DNA from: Phycomyces blakesleeanus NRRL 1555(-)
Lineage: Eukaryota; Mucoromycota; Mucoromycetes; Mucorales; Phycomycetaceae
Reading direction: 5' to 3'
Assembly (NCBI RefSeq): GCF_001638985.1
Contig: NW_017265136.1
Span: 484,665-548,664 of the forward strand
Length of the DNA stretch: 64,000 nucleotides
In this document: one piece after another, positions 24,111-36,559 of the stretch
Layout of the letters: each line of letters begins with the position of its first letter
How positions within the stretch are numbered: the stretch's first letter is position 1
Notes under the pieces: model-generated
Databases searched by the model: none
Told to the model about the DNA's origin: nothing
The model's input: only the letters and a program-made list of their open reading frames with translations
Translations under genes and position numbers: made by a program

Positions 24111-25952
24111 ATGTTTGTTAATCATCGACATGCAATCGCAAGTCATCTGCGACGTCTCTTAAATTATCGTGCACTTCACACACCTTTCTCTCGCTTTAAT
24201 AGCCAACAAGCCATTGAAGCCAAGAGTAAGTCGTTACTCGCAATAAAATAAAACACTTGGTTGATTTGATATATAAATATATATAAGCAAATAAGCAAAT
24301 AAATAAATAAATGAACCTCTTTAGGTTCTCGGCCTACGGATATGCGTAGAACTCGTTTCTGGATGGATAAAATAATGGAAAGAGAGAATCTGAAGCCATT
24401 AGGTCCTCCTACTGCGTTCAAGGATCGTATTCTAGTAAAAAAGACTGTAAGTAGCAAACCACTTCTTCTTGTTTACGCGTTTCATATATCCATCCATATG
24501 TTTTTTTTTGGAGCTTAATGTTCTTATTTTCCATTTCACGTCAGATGTCAGACAGTTATATAGAAGAATTTCTTCCTTTCAAGTCCTCTCCAGCTTTGTT
24601 GGATGAATATATCTTTGCAGATGGACGAATTCGAACAGGGAAATTATTAGAAGGTGTTGTTAATTATTATTATTTTTGGTTTATTTATACGGTACATTGT
24701 AAGAATTATATACATATTAAACTTGACATACTTTGTTAGATCTGGACTCATTGGCAGGAGCCATTGCTTATAAGCATGTAGATACTGGGGATCCGGATGC
24801 TCCTCCGACCACAATTGTCACCGCAAGTGTGGATAGATTGGACCTTATGATGCCTGATGCGGTTGAAAACTACAAGCTCAGTGGTCATGTTTCGTACGTG
24901 GGAAATAGTTCGATGGAAAGTAAGTAAGTGTGTGAGGGCTTTTGATTGTTATTGTGATTATTCATATATTTTGTATTAATAATGCTATCATTATTTACTC
25001 TGACACCAACTTACCAAAAATATATTTATATGTATAATATTATCAAGTTTTTATCAAGGCAGAAACAGTTGGTGAAGATTATGACATGAGAGATAATGAG
25101 GCAAAAACTGTAATTAAGCCAGAGGATATTGGTATGCTTGGTCCCAACACTATTCTTGCCACACGCTTCACCATGGTTGCTCTTGATTCATACACCAACA
25201 AGCCAATCAGTGTCAACCCGCTGATTACAACGTCGTCAGCAGAGAGACGTATGTTTGAATTCGCAAAGGCCAACAAGAGGCGTAAGCAAAAGACTGCAGA
25301 TAATGCACTCACACGACAACCTCCAACTCCGGATGAACGCCTGGCAATTCATGACATATTTCTTCAATACTCCCAATATTGCGATACATCCGAAGACACT
25401 TTTACTAGCACAACATTACCCGACGGTCGAATGCCCTTACCAGAAAACCTGATCTGGATGTCGGATACTCGTCTACAGAGCAATTTCTTGATGCAGCCCC
25501 AGGACCGTAATATCCACAACAACATCTTTGGTGGATACCTGATGCGAAGAGCATATGAACTGGCTTATGCCGAAGCAGCCTTGTTTACCAATACCCCGGG
25601 AAACAATCTTTTGGCAATGGACCAAGTGATCTTTAGAAAGCCGGTTCACGTTGGTGCGGTCCTGAATCTAAAGGCAGGAGTTGTTCATGCGGAGGGTTAT
25701 CCTCATCGGACACTTCAATTGCGTGTGGTTGCCCAGGTGATTGACATCCATAGCGGAAAGCGAGAGACTACAAATGTGTTTTACTTTACAATGGCATGTA
25801 CGGATGATGCAGTAAAGGTCAAGAGGGTGTTGCCTAGAACATATGCCGAAACAATGCTCTGGTTGGCTGGACATCGTCGAAGAATTCAGGGAATTAAGGC
25901 ACGACAGCTTTTACTTGATGAGTTGTCGGATCATTACCATGGAAAATTGTAA
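24111..25952 (+). CDS. Acyl-CoA thioesterase, double hotdog, ACOT9-like (mitochondrial)
   Basis: Five exons 24111-24225, 24325-24446, 24545-24653, 24740-24919, 25048-25952; 476 residues. Two hotdog domains: the first around DGRIRTGKLLEDLDSLAGAI with HVSYVGNSSMEIFIKAE, the second around DRNIHNNIFGGYLMRRAYEL and FRKPVHVGAVLNL. This is the layout of ACOT9/ACOT10-type thioesterases, which hydrolyse acyl-CoA to fatty acid and CoA in mitochondria. The N-terminus (FVNHRHAIASHLRRLLNYRA) is rich in Arg/His and lacks acids, as in a transit peptide. The ATG used follows a (TTGT)n tract; in-frame ATGs upstream within that tract are less likely starts. Confidence 0.87.
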
Positions 25953-26023
25953 ATATCTCAAATCATAATTTGTTTTCTCTCTCTCTCTCGTTCTGTGTTG
26001 TTGTTTTTTTGCGCTTTTATTAT

Positions 26024-26054
<31 letters not shown>

Positions 26055-26544
26055 ATGCCTACAGAAGGCTTTATTCTCTTTTAGTTTTCTATGGGATAGT
26101 ATTATTTTTGTAGCTGAGATGTATATGTATAGAGAAATTCTTGTGCTTGTGATTGTTAAAAGGGAAAAAAGTATTGTGTGTGTGTGTGTGTGTGTGTGCT
26201 TGTATATAGAGATATAATTGGAAGAGTGAAATTAACCAAATCGTATCAAACATGACAATAAGGTATATTTGTCTTTTAAAGGACACAAACCTTTGTAGTA
26301 AAAATATAACCCTCTCGTTAATAAATAAACAATATATAGTGTATTTTAACTTGGAATCAGTAAATTTCTTTTTAAAGCAGTGCTTACCATGATGACATTT
26401 AACTCGACTATACATTACAGTATCTTTAAATTTATTGATCATGGATTGTAGTCGTATAGTGAGCTATAATTAAGCGTATTTATGAAGTAATCTCACCTCA
26501 CTATATTAATTCTTATTATAAGCTAGCTAAATCCAAATCCAAAT
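25953..26544. other. Intergenic, AT-rich, simple repeats
   Basis: No gene seen. Holds CT-rich and TA-rich runs after the thioesterase stop, a (GT)n tract near 26173-26198, and AT-rich unique sequence up to the duplicated block. Confidence 0.7.
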
Positions 26545-26856
26545 ACAGTCAGAGACAAAAGAAGTACATGTTTTTTTAAGAGAAATATGAAATTCATATA
26601 TTTATTGGTATTGAAGACAAAGAGCAACCACATGTATTATTTATGGTTCTCTTTTTTTTATATTTTATTTTAGGAGTTTGGTTTAGGGAGCTTTCTTGTT
26701 TGGGTGTGATAATTTTGATGATGTATAGATAATGCAGTGGATATTATATATATATATATATTGGTTGAAAAAGGGCTGGCTTATGATACAGTGTATAGGT
26801 GGGTATGTGGGTATTTTTTTTTACAGTGGTTGTATGTACAAATGATTGAAATCGAT

Positions 26857-27216
26857 TTAAGAGGAGCGATAGGCGGCTGGTCTAATGCGGACTGTGACTG
26901 AAGGATGATCAAAGATAATTGAATCCAGGGCCATGGATTTTTCAGATACTGGGCAAGATTTGGAAAAGTTCTCGTCATCAGAAAGGGCAGAAACAAAGGA
27001 GTCATCAGAGATTGTCGATGAAGATGAAATCATTGAAGGTGCGACTGTGTTTTGGACTTTGTTACAGCTAAAGGCTTTCTTGACTGAAGCGAGGCCTTTC
27101 ATGCATTGATCCATTGATGAAGTGAATGTGGAAACACGGCTTGTGGTATTAGTAGTTGAAGACTGGCGACGCTGGCACTTTGAGATAATACGCTTTTGGA
27201 TAGAGAGGATCTGCAT
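26857..27216 (-). CDS. Small Ser-rich protein of unknown function, copy A
   Basis: Single-exon ORF of 119 residues starting MQILSIQKRIISKCQRRQSS and ending VRIRPAAYRSS. It is basic at the N-terminus and rich in Ser/Thr, with an acidic stretch (SALSDDENF) and no membrane segment. I do not recognise a family. A TATA box lies about 115 bp upstream and a heptamer repeat about 300 bp upstream. The ORF recurs with identical sequence at 56457-56816. Confidence 0.6.
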   Translation of the reverse strand: MQILSIQKRIISKCQRRQSSTTNTTSRVSTFTSSMDQCMKGLASVKKAFSCNKVQNTVAPSMISSSSTISDDSFVSALSDDENFSKSCPVSEKSMALDSIIFDHPSVTVRIRPAAYRSS

Positions 27217-27330
27217 TGTAGAGTGTTGGTTGTGTGGTGTAAAGGTAAAGGTAAAGGTAAAGAAAGGCTTGGTAGAAGAGACGAGGTTAAAAGTATGTAA
27301 TAAAAAGGAAAGAAGTGCAAAAATGTCAAG

Positions 27331-27342
27331 CCTTTATATACT
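27331..27342 (-). promoter_or_regulatory. TATA box for the small gene, copy A
   Basis: On the minus strand AGTATATAAAGG, about 115 bp before the ATG at 27216; a near-consensus TATAAA core. Same in copy B at 56931-56942. Confidence 0.55.
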
Positions 27343-27512
27343 ATTTCAAAAGGTCCGTGCTCGTTGGGTGTCAGTGGAGATTTACATGCTTCTTCTTCAC
27401 TTTGTTGCCATTTTTAGGCCAAAGACAAGGGGTCATCGTATCTGATGTTTGGCATCTATCGGAAAATACAGCCAAAAATCCTGATCCACAAAACCCACAG
27501 CTAAAAATCAAA

Positions 27513-27554
27513 ATCCATGATCCATGATCCATGATCCATGATCCATGATCCATG
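27513..27554. repeat. (ATCCATG)6 heptamer array, copy A
   Basis: Six perfect ATCCATG copies about 300 bp upstream of the small gene's start; identical array in copy B at 57113-57154. Confidence 0.95.
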
Positions 27555-27682
27555 ATTCCCCCCTATCGAGAATCAAAAACAAATTTGTCCCCTATATCAA
27601 TTGATTCACGTCACCTTGATTATTCTCTATGAACATCTTTGATTTATTGGTCACAGAATTTTTTGAGTCTGTCTGGCTTATT

Positions 27683-28958
27683 AATTTTTATATAGATATA
27701 TCTATGTTACTGATGTATAAAAAAAAAGATTGTTATCAGATTACTTGTGTAAAAGTATTTTTCAATTTTCTACCAGTTGTGGCTTCGACACAATTTCCTT
27801 CTTATTTCTGTTACAATTATAGGAAGAAATTCGTTATTTGACATGAATATTTATTACTATTATTATCAGAATACATTTATAAGCATTAGCCAGATACCTA
27901 TTTTAATACTTCAAAAAAAAAGTAAAATGTAATCACTATATTCTATTGTTTCAAAAATGGTTGTTTAAAGGTTATTTTGATCTTTAAATCAGAATAGGGG
28001 AGGGTTTCACCAGCTTTTAGACGCTAGATTTTTGACGTAGCGACAGTTTGATTTTGCCTAAATTATTGACTGCGATGAGTATGCAAAAAAAAGTTTAAAT
28101 GCTTAAATGTTGTAGACTTGGCCGAAATTTAGAATTTTTTTAGTAGTAGTAGTAGTAGTAGTAGTAGGTATACCATTAATTGTTAAATAAAAGATATTTA
28201 ATCTGCATAAGTGCTGGCTATATTAAAGTCAAAAATTACAGAAAGTCTGACTTAATAATATCGTACCCAAAAGTGTTCAAAGTATTTTTCACAGAATAGC
28301 TTATTTTCGTTCTCTTTTTTTTCTTACAATATTTATTATTGTTGGATGCTGACTAAAGTATTACTGCATTGAAATGTCAAGCACCAAATAAAAATAAAAA
28401 GAAACTTGGTGAAACGCTCTAATTCGTGAAAGCAAATTGAAAAATCTGTTGGCTGAGGCGATTTATACCATGATATAAAATATTTATGTGAGAACCAACA
28501 ACCTTATAACAGAACCATAGGCTCTAATTAGGCACAGCTTATTTTCTGTAGAAATATAGATGTAAATATGAATTTATATTCATATAACGACCTTAGCCAC
28601 ACACATGGCTTTGGTGAATAGGCACAGGAATACAAAGAAGAAGAAGAAAAATCATCTAAGCAGCACAGCCTGTTCTGCAAATATATTTGAATTAAATGGC
28701 TGGGCTTAACCAACCATTATCCCATGGTTACACGTAAATGTGTTTTATATTGATAGATAAATGTACAAATATGTATATATTTATATTTATATAAGTATGA
28801 AGCTGATTTTTTCTCTTGGATAGATTAAATGTCGTACAGATTTTGTAGCTATATATATATATATATATATGCATACATACATTTTAACATTGGATTCCTT
28901 TGATAATTATCTTTTTGACTACCTATTCTCTTTTCATTTTCATTTTATATAACTCTCT
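27683..28958. other. Intergenic, no gene seen
   Basis: AT-rich DNA with a (TAG)n tract at about 28141-28166 and TA runs near 28852-28870. Short open frames show no recognisable motif. The last 100 bp are the promoter of the kelch gene. Confidence 0.65.
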
Positions 28959-31177
28959 ATGTACAAACCAATTCTGGGATTGATCTGCCTTGCCCTTGCT
29001 GGAACTGTTCAGGCAATTGAATCTCGATATGGACAAGGTAAATTTATTGTTTCTTATGCGTTTAAAACAAAACGATGATATGTATATATATATATATATA
29101 TGTGCTGTTGTACTCAAAAGAATTCTGTCTTCTATTTGCTTTATTAAGGGTGTGCTTACATTAAACACAGCAGAGAGATATATTGCTTTGGTAAAACAAA
29201 AGTTAAACCATATAGAGTCAATAGTATTGTTTCTTGTTTTCCAAGTATATTAAATGTGTTTGTAGGTGGAGAGCCATTCTCTAGTGCTTCCAATGATATG
29301 CCAGTATTTAGTCTAGACATCACAGACAAAGGCACGATGGATCTAAAGACTTTAGAGTGGAAAACTATTCCAAAGGCTTCAGGCGATGTGGCTCCGCAAG
29401 CTGCATCCAAGTTCATGTTTTCTCCCACAGGAGACGATGACTCAATTTACATAGAAGGTGGAAAGGTCTGCCCTGGATGCCCTCCCAACTATGGCTACAC
29501 TTACTCAACATCAAAAAAATTGTGGAAGCAAATGAATAACTATAAACCCATGTAAGAAACTAATGTATATATTGATATATTTAAAATCTTGACGTCTCAA
29601 ACATTCAATATATGTATATATATTTTTCTATATAGAGTTACAACTCCAGCAGTGTATGCCAATGGTGCAATCTGGTCCTTTGGTGGTGTAACGTAAGGGC
29701 TGATGAATTGAAAATGAATGAAAGAACGAAAAAAAGAAAAACTTTAGTATAACAAGAGAAAAGAAACAAGAAGAACATATAGTAATTTAAGCGGAATTCT
29801 CATTTTTATATATATATTAGAGACTCGCAAATAGGCTTACCTCAAAAGATTACTACTCTATACAATATAGCAGTAAAAATTAACACCACGGTAATTTTTA
29901 TATATACATTTTTAGTTTTGTTTTACTTGATGGCTTTGCAAATAGGCTACTCATTTTTTTTAAAAAAAAAACTCTAATACAATTCAATATTATATTTTGT
30001 AGACATGGAACCAGGGCTATTACACTTCCGAAACCAGCACTTATCCTCAAGCCACATGGGACTCATCTATGGTCTACTCTCCATTAGATAATTTACTTAT
30101 AGTTATTGGAGGTTACGAATATTTGGAAAAGTCTGTGCTTGTAAAGATGGACGATATCATTGCAATTGATATAGGGGAGAAAAAGTACAGCAAACTGACC
30201 GGTACCACTTCGCTCAGTGGATCACTACCAGAATCTAGACACGGCCACACTGCAATCATGGGTAACAAAAAATTAAAGAATCAAAATAATGCTAGTAATG
30301 GCAGTTAAACTCATCAAATTCTCTTGCTTCTTATTATTTTGTCTATAGACCCCACAAATAAATTTGTTGTTATGTTTGGTGGCTGTGATAGTAAGTAATA
30401 ATATCTCTATAGCCAACCATATCAGAATGAGCAAAAAAAAATCGATGAGGCTTGAATTTGAAAACTTGCAAAAAAAAATTAATATCTAATTCCATTCTTC
30501 TTTAATATCATTATTAGGTAATATGGTTGGAATGAATGATATATGGCTGTACAATATTGAGTCCAGAACTTGGGAGAAGAAGAATACATACGGTACCCCA
30601 CCAAGCAAAAGATGCCGCCATTCTGGTAAGAGGCTCTATACTTTTGTCCTATCTAAAAAAACAAATAAATAAAAAACACAGGTTTGATTGTATTTATTAA
30701 CGGTATATGTATGTACTTGGTCGATCAGTTGTGGTAGTTGAGAATTACATGATCGTGTTATTTGGAGAATACTTGGGATATGCCACTGACGATATTGCCA
30801 TGGCTCTGGACCTAAACACCTGGACATGGACATCCCAGCCTGTATTTGGATCCCAAACCAACAAGGTTGAAAAACGCGGGGTTGAAGAAGCCACAACCAC
30901 AGTCGAGTCTTCCGGTCTTTCAACAAAGGCTACTACTGGTGTCATTGTCAGTGTCATATTTGTGGTAAGTATCTAATTAAAACAAACAAGAAGTTTATTT
31001 GTAATTGATTCAATCGCATTAATCATAGATTATTGCTAATTTGCTTTAAAAAAAAAGGTTCTTGTTATTATTGGGTTTATGGTATTCTGTTTCATGAGAA
31101 AGCGAAACGATAGCCGTAGACGCCTGCAGTTCGCCCAGATGGCCGATCAGAATACATATGTAGCCTTGGAAAAATAA
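28959..31177 (+). CDS. Kelch-repeat type I membrane protein
   Basis: Ten exons: 28959-29037, 29149-29190, 29266-29551, 29636-29692, 29821-29890, 30003-30261, 30349-30390, 30518-30625, 30729-30964, 31058-31177; 432 residues. Signal peptide MYKPILGLICLALAGTVQAI. Kelch blades: YIKHSREIYCFGGEPF, AIWSFGGVTDSQ, NLLIVIGGYEYLEK, RHGHTAIMD then KFVVMFGGCDSNMVG, and RHSVVVVENYMIVLFGEY. Single transmembrane helix (VIVSVIFVVLVIIGFMVF) followed by a short basic tail with RKRNDSRRR and ending LEK. An extracytoplasmic propeller with one membrane anchor is predicted; kelch propellers mostly bind partners, and the ligand is unknown. Exons of 42, 57 and 70 nt match single blade strands. Confidence 0.82.
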
Positions 31178-31710
31178 CAACATCAGACCGTAATGACAAT
31201 CATAGGCATCTCTTGATATTTGCAGACATATATTATATTCATTATACACAATACACTACTTTATAATATAATGTACTATCTCTCTTTCTCTCTGGGTATG
31301 TTTAATCACCATCAGGTCTAACTGTTGAAGTGGTGTATTTGATCCAAGCCGAATAGAATAACTTGTCTATATTGTAATCTAGAGTACCATAGTGGTGAAT
31401 GCAGTAGACCAAAACAGTAGTAATGATAACAACAATATAAGACACCAGTTACTCATCTTCTATTTTGCTTTGTTGTCTGTTTCGTAAATTTTGAGCTTAA
31501 CCTTCTTTACTCCAGACAAACAATTGATCATTTATGTTTGCTGAGCCACAAAGGCGCACATACAAACTGGTATCAAATATGTTGTCTATTTTAAAGTAAT
31601 ATATTTGCCTTTTTTTTTTATTTGTCTTGTAGTGAATACAATAGTAATGATTTATATATTCGATAATTTTTGCAAATAATCAGCTAAACTTTGGATATTT
31701 TATATGTATG

Positions 31711-31747
<37 letters not shown>

Positions 31748-31762
31748 ATGTATAGTATTGAT
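31178..31762. other. Convergent intergenic region
   Basis: Lies between the 3' ends of the kelch gene and the CDT1-like gene. Holds TA and (TG)n runs at about 31713-31747. No gene seen. Confidence 0.7.
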
Positions 31763-34077
31763 TTACTTCTTCTTTGCTGCTGCCTTTGCCCGTAACTAGA
31801 TATTTGAAGATCCAAAATAAGAAAAAGAAAAGAAAAAGATGGCTTGTGAGATTTACAAGCTAGAAATATACCATACACACAAAAGAAGAGTACAATACTT
31901 ACACGTTCAAGAAGTGCACTTGCTCTGTCCTTCACCGTTCCTACTGGTGTTTGTTTTGGACCTTGTGCTGCGAGTGTTGCCTCTTTCCTTTGTTCCTGTT
32001 TTTCCAGAACAGCACGAACCTAATTCGCAATTATTATTATTATTTTTAGTAAGTATTAAGCAATAATGTTTAGTTCTTTCTTTCTTTTTCCTCTTCCTAT
32101 CTATGTATTTATATGACTATGGGAATTATATTTGTGTGGTTGTGGGTGTATCTGTACTCACACTTGCGGGCAAATTTGCTCTTTCCAACCACTTATCCTT
32201 ATTAACTATGGTGTCAATCTTTGGTAATTCGGCTTCAGGTACAGAAACATCAGACTTATAATTGAAAAAAATATTTATAAAATAATATATATTAAAATCA
32301 ACAAAAACATGCAAGTAAAATAAGCAGATATATATATATATATCTTTTATAATAAAAACAGAGATTATTAGATTTACCTTTGGGCTTGCGCCAAAAAACA
32401 ACTTGATCTTAGAAGCAAGGATTTCTTTACGATCTTGAAGACTCTTTCCTGAAAGAGGGGGGATCCATGTACTTCCGAATTCCAAAAGGTAAGCCTCGAT
32501 TGTTCTTCCTAGTTCACGAAGTGCCTTTGCCTGAATAGTGTAGAGCTCGGGGGCAAGATATATGAGCTTTGCAATGTGAGACAATGAAATATTCCTAACA
32601 AGAAAATATATATATAGGTAAGATATTCAATTGATTAACAATGCACTTCTTTATTTTCTTTGCTTTTCTCGTTTACATACTTTCTTGTCGAATTGCACAG
32701 CGATTGTTGAATTTTGTGAAAGATTACAGGTTGGTTTTGTGCAGCATGGAAGGTCAATTTAATATCCAATGCATCACGTAATCTTGTAAGCGTTAGTTTC
32801 TCGTCCTCGATACGATTGTCTGTGTTCTATAGGTACAATATAATATAGAAATGTCAGTAAGTATGTAATATAAAAGAATAGTAATATCGATAGTAATAAT
32901 AATCGTGAACATACTTACAATGGTTGTGGTTTGATTGATTGCCATAATCGATTCCTGTTGATCCTGGGCTTTTACAGCGTCTGAATTGTTGTCTAAAATG
33001 GGGATTTGTACATTCAAAGGTATTTCTTTTTCAATTGGTGATGACAGTGATGCCGAGATGATGGTTTGAGGCTCGACGAATGTGGCTTCTACACGTTCTT
33101 TGATTTCAGGTGCTTTAACACTGGTGTCTTCAATAGAACTGGATGCTTTTTGCTGTTCTTCCTCTTCCTCTTCTTCTTTTTCTACTACTGCTACTACTGT
33201 GTATGTTTCGATGGAGGCATTATTTTCTGTTTGCAAGATTTCGATTGGTTCCTCAATGTTTTCGTTTACGTGCTGTTTCTTGGCTCTCTTGGTTGTGTTA
33301 AGTAATGTCTGTTGTGCCAATGCGTTCTTTCGTGGCAAGATATTAACTGATTTTCCAACAGCCTTGTTGGTTGCTTCTGTTTCGATATTGTTCTTGTTTC
33401 TGTTGGTCGTTGGTGTTGGTGTAGGCGTCTTTTCCTGTGGGTTGATGATATCAAAGAGGGTCTTTTGTTCTGGAGTAGCAGCTCTAGAAGCCAAACGTCC
33501 ACTTTTTCGTCGTGGTAATTCAATGCCGGTGTTGTTGGTGGGCAAAAAAGACTATTGATTATTATTATTATTATTATTTATCAATTGGTTTGTATTGTAT
33601 ATGATTATAACGATTCTTATAAAAGATTCATTCAAATTGAATTTTACCATTGGAATCTGTCTTGTCTGGTCAGAAACATTCTAATGAGTGGTTATAAGAA
33701 AAGAAAATAACAATAATAATCATTTTAATGTATTATTTCTTTATTTCTTTATTTCTTTCTTCGTTTTTGGTGTTTATTGTTATTGTTGTTGGGTATTGGT
33801 GTTGTTCGAATATATATATATATATAATTGCTTACGGATTCATGTTTTTGTTCTTCTGGATTTTTCACTGTAATGTCGACAATTTTCTTGTTGTCAGAAA
33901 CCTGTTGATGGAAAGCCACCCGTTGCTTTTGGGATAGATCTTGTGGGATCCCCAATGCACGTTTCTAGACAAACATTCAAGAAGAAGAAAAATAATTTTA
34001 AATGAGTGCATCATTAACATAATGTAATAAAGTTTTATGTTATTTACTTGGACTGGATAAGAAATTCGTGATTGCAT
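31763..34077 (-). CDS. DNA replication licensing factor CDT1-like
   Basis: Nine exons (minus order): 34077-34048, 33964-33836, 33680-33648, 33551-32919, 32826-32681, 32594-32378, 32254-32162, 32019-31903, 31795-31763; 476 residues. The central part (LTRLRDALDIKLTFHAAQ, IFHKIQQSLCNSTRK, LSHIAKLIYLAPELYTIQ) resembles the CDT1 winged-helix domain that geminin contacts in animals. The N-terminal half is basic and disordered, with TPTPTPTTN and a poly-Glu run. MQSRISYPVQ at the very start is a weak PIP-box look-alike. The C-terminus (RASALLERLRAKAAAKKK) is helical and basic. Known: Cdt1 with Cdc6/ORC loads MCM2-7 at origins in G1. The assignment rests on motif pattern, not on a search. Confidence 0.7.
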
Positions 34078-36559
34078 TTTAAAGAAAGAAATAAAGAAAG
34101 AAAAAAGTAAAAGGAGAACAAAAGAAACAAAGAGCTTGAAGCTTGTACAAATTAAATAAAATTCCAACACATATATATTTTTATTTTTATTTATATATAT
34201 ATATAATCTGTATATAAAATTATTATTAATTTTTTTTTTATTTTTATTTATTTTTATTTTTTATATAGTTAAGACTCAAGCGACAAGTACTTTCCTTTGC
34301 ATTCTGTACATTCAATTACAAGACCAAAATTTCATTATCGTTTTTTTTATATATATAAAAATCATCCTATAATTTCAAATCAACAGTTAATCTATATTTC
34401 TCTACTGTTCAAAAGTGAAGGGAAATTTCACTACATTATACTGTAGCCTTTTCTCGTTTCATTTTATTTTTCGACAGCTAAAAATGAGAATTGGATAGAA
34501 TACCCTTTCAATTCAAGAGAAGTTAAACCCCACAGTCACGTATTTTGTAATAAAATAAACAAAAAAAATAAAGGTACATCAGGCCAAAATCAATTTCTTA
34601 TATTTCATCAAGTAAAAAAGAAAGATAAGAACATAAAATAAGGAAAGCGAAAAAAATCAGTTTGTCCCTCATTACTATTGCCATTACCTATATCATGGCA
34701 ATGAAAAAAAAAAGCAAACAAAAAAATTAAGAATAAATTGATAGTAAAATATAATTTATCTGGTAATACGTAACAAGCTCTTTGGCATCATCGACCCTGC
34801 TCAAAGCTCACTTTTATCTTGATCTCTATTTACTTTTTAATTCATGTCTTATAAGAAATACTTATACATATAAGCAAGTCTTAATTGGGTGAAAATTTTA
34901 AAAAGAAAAAAGAAATCACAACTATTAAGTTTTTTTTTTTTTTTCTTTTTTCTTTTTCGCTAATACTTGTTTAAAACTCCTAAGAGTATACAAATTTCGG
35001 AGACTAGTAAATTATGTCTATATTTTTTTCTATTGGTTATTAAACAATATTTTTTCACTCCTAATGTCGTATTTTAAAAAATATATTTTTTGTTACTTCG
35101 GTGGTAATAGCGTAAATTTAAAAAAATGTATACCAAACAGCACAAGATTCTATAAACTTTAAATGTAAACACAGATAGTGCTTACAGATGTCAGTTATTT
35201 AAAATAAATAAAATATTTGGATTTGTTTGTTATTTAAAGGGGTACTCAAACGGATTCAACGTAGAATTTTAAGGGTTTAAAAATTATTCGATTTTAAAAA
35301 TTCTACGTAGAATCCGTCTGAGTACCCTTTCAAAATGAAAATAAAAAATTAAAAAAGAATTTGAACTTTTTTTTTATGCTTTCTGTTTTATTGAAAATCC
35401 AGTAAAAAGTCTTTTGATGATTTGTTTTGTATTCTTCAAGTCAAATATAATCTTCTTGTTCTTGTTCTTCTATATTATACCGCACAATATATATATATAT
35501 ATATATTTATATACGTATGTATGTGAAGTAATGGATTCTACAAGCAAAGTAGGCGTTCACCTAGTATCGTTTATGGGATTTTTGTACCAAAGGTATTACA
35601 AAATCACACGTTGTGCGACCATTTTTGAATATGTATATTTTTATAATTCATGTGGGTCTCATATGTACAATACAAGTAATACGTACAAACGCACCTTTTG
35701 ATATATCTATAGTATCACTACTACTATTTTTCAAAACCAAAAAACCAAAATAAATAGCCCCCTTTTCTCAACAAAAAAAAGTTTAATTTATTTAAACATT
35801 ATTGAGACAACATTATGCTTCAAACCACAAATTACAAATCTACAGTAAATAAAGACTTTGCTTTCTTAACAAACCATGAACAAGAGGGTACATATTACTA
35901 AATTTTAACATATAAACTGATCGGTTTTAACCATCATATTCTTCTTTTAAATTATTAAAGAAGTACATTGTGTCCAGTACTTCTTGGTGATCAAATGTGA
36001 CGTAGCAAATATATATAAAGGGAAAGTGAGTATTGAATCAATGATTGTCAATAATTAACCACTTGCCCTGTCTCCCCCTCCCTCCTCCTACCTTCTTCCT
36101 CTTATTCTCCCACTTCTCTTCTTTACCTATACTTTCTGCTTTTGCTTTTTTTTCTGTACATTTATCTATTTTTTCTTCATTTGGTTTCTTCAGTTCACCA
36201 AAACTTTTGACCAAATCACAATTAGGATTTTTTCTTAATTTATTTTTATATAAATTTATACATATGTTTTTTTTTATGTGCCGCTTTGCTTTTCTTCTTT
36301 CTCCCTCCACTTTGAGCCCCCCTCGTTCCTTTTTTTATATTTTTTTTATTTTTTTTTAAACTTCCAAACCCCACTTCTTCCTACTCCTACTTCTACTCCT
36401 CCTCCTCTTCTTCTTTATTTTATTTTTGTTCTCTTGTTAATCTGAGGCGATTATTTTCTTTATTTTTATTATTATTGTTATTCGTCCTCTTCTTTCAATA
36501 GCACATTAAAATATATATATATATAAAAGTGTATATATATATATATATATAAATAAAAT
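34078..36559. other. 2.5 kb intergenic region, promoter side of CDT1-like and Arp1 genes
   Basis: No gene seen. It is very AT-rich with poly-T and poly-A runs, a fold-back sequence at 35237-35331, and a long pyrimidine-rich stretch (about 36059-36480) that probably is the Arp1 promoter or 5' UTR. Confidence 0.65.
35237..35331. repeat. Fold-back (MITE-like) inverted repeat
   Basis: Left arm starting GGTACTCAAACGGATTCAAC at 35241; its near-exact complement ends with GAGTACCC at about 35327. Arms are about 31 bp with about 2 mismatches and a short AT-rich loop. Such compact hairpins are typical of small nonautonomous elements; no clear target duplication is seen. Confidence 0.65.

Larger units (their letters stand above)
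26545..27682. repeat. Duplicated 1.14 kb segment, copy A
   Basis: Matches 56147-57282 in the same orientation, 29.6 kb away. The only differences I see are a few bases or length changes in homopolymer and TA runs in the 3' flank of the gene. The small ORF and its 5' region are identical. Homology starts at ACAGTCAGAG and stops sharply after GGCTTATT. No terminal inverted repeats or target duplication are visible at the edges. Confidence 0.93.

Noticed and set aside
26545..27682. Helitron or LTR identity for the duplicated block
   Set aside because: No inverted or long terminal repeats, no CTRR-hairpin end and no target duplication could be seen.
28141..28166. Short direct repeats as a possible CRISPR-like array (also GATA, GTA and ATCCATG tracts)
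   Set aside because: Pure microsatellites with no unique spacers, in a eukaryotic genome.
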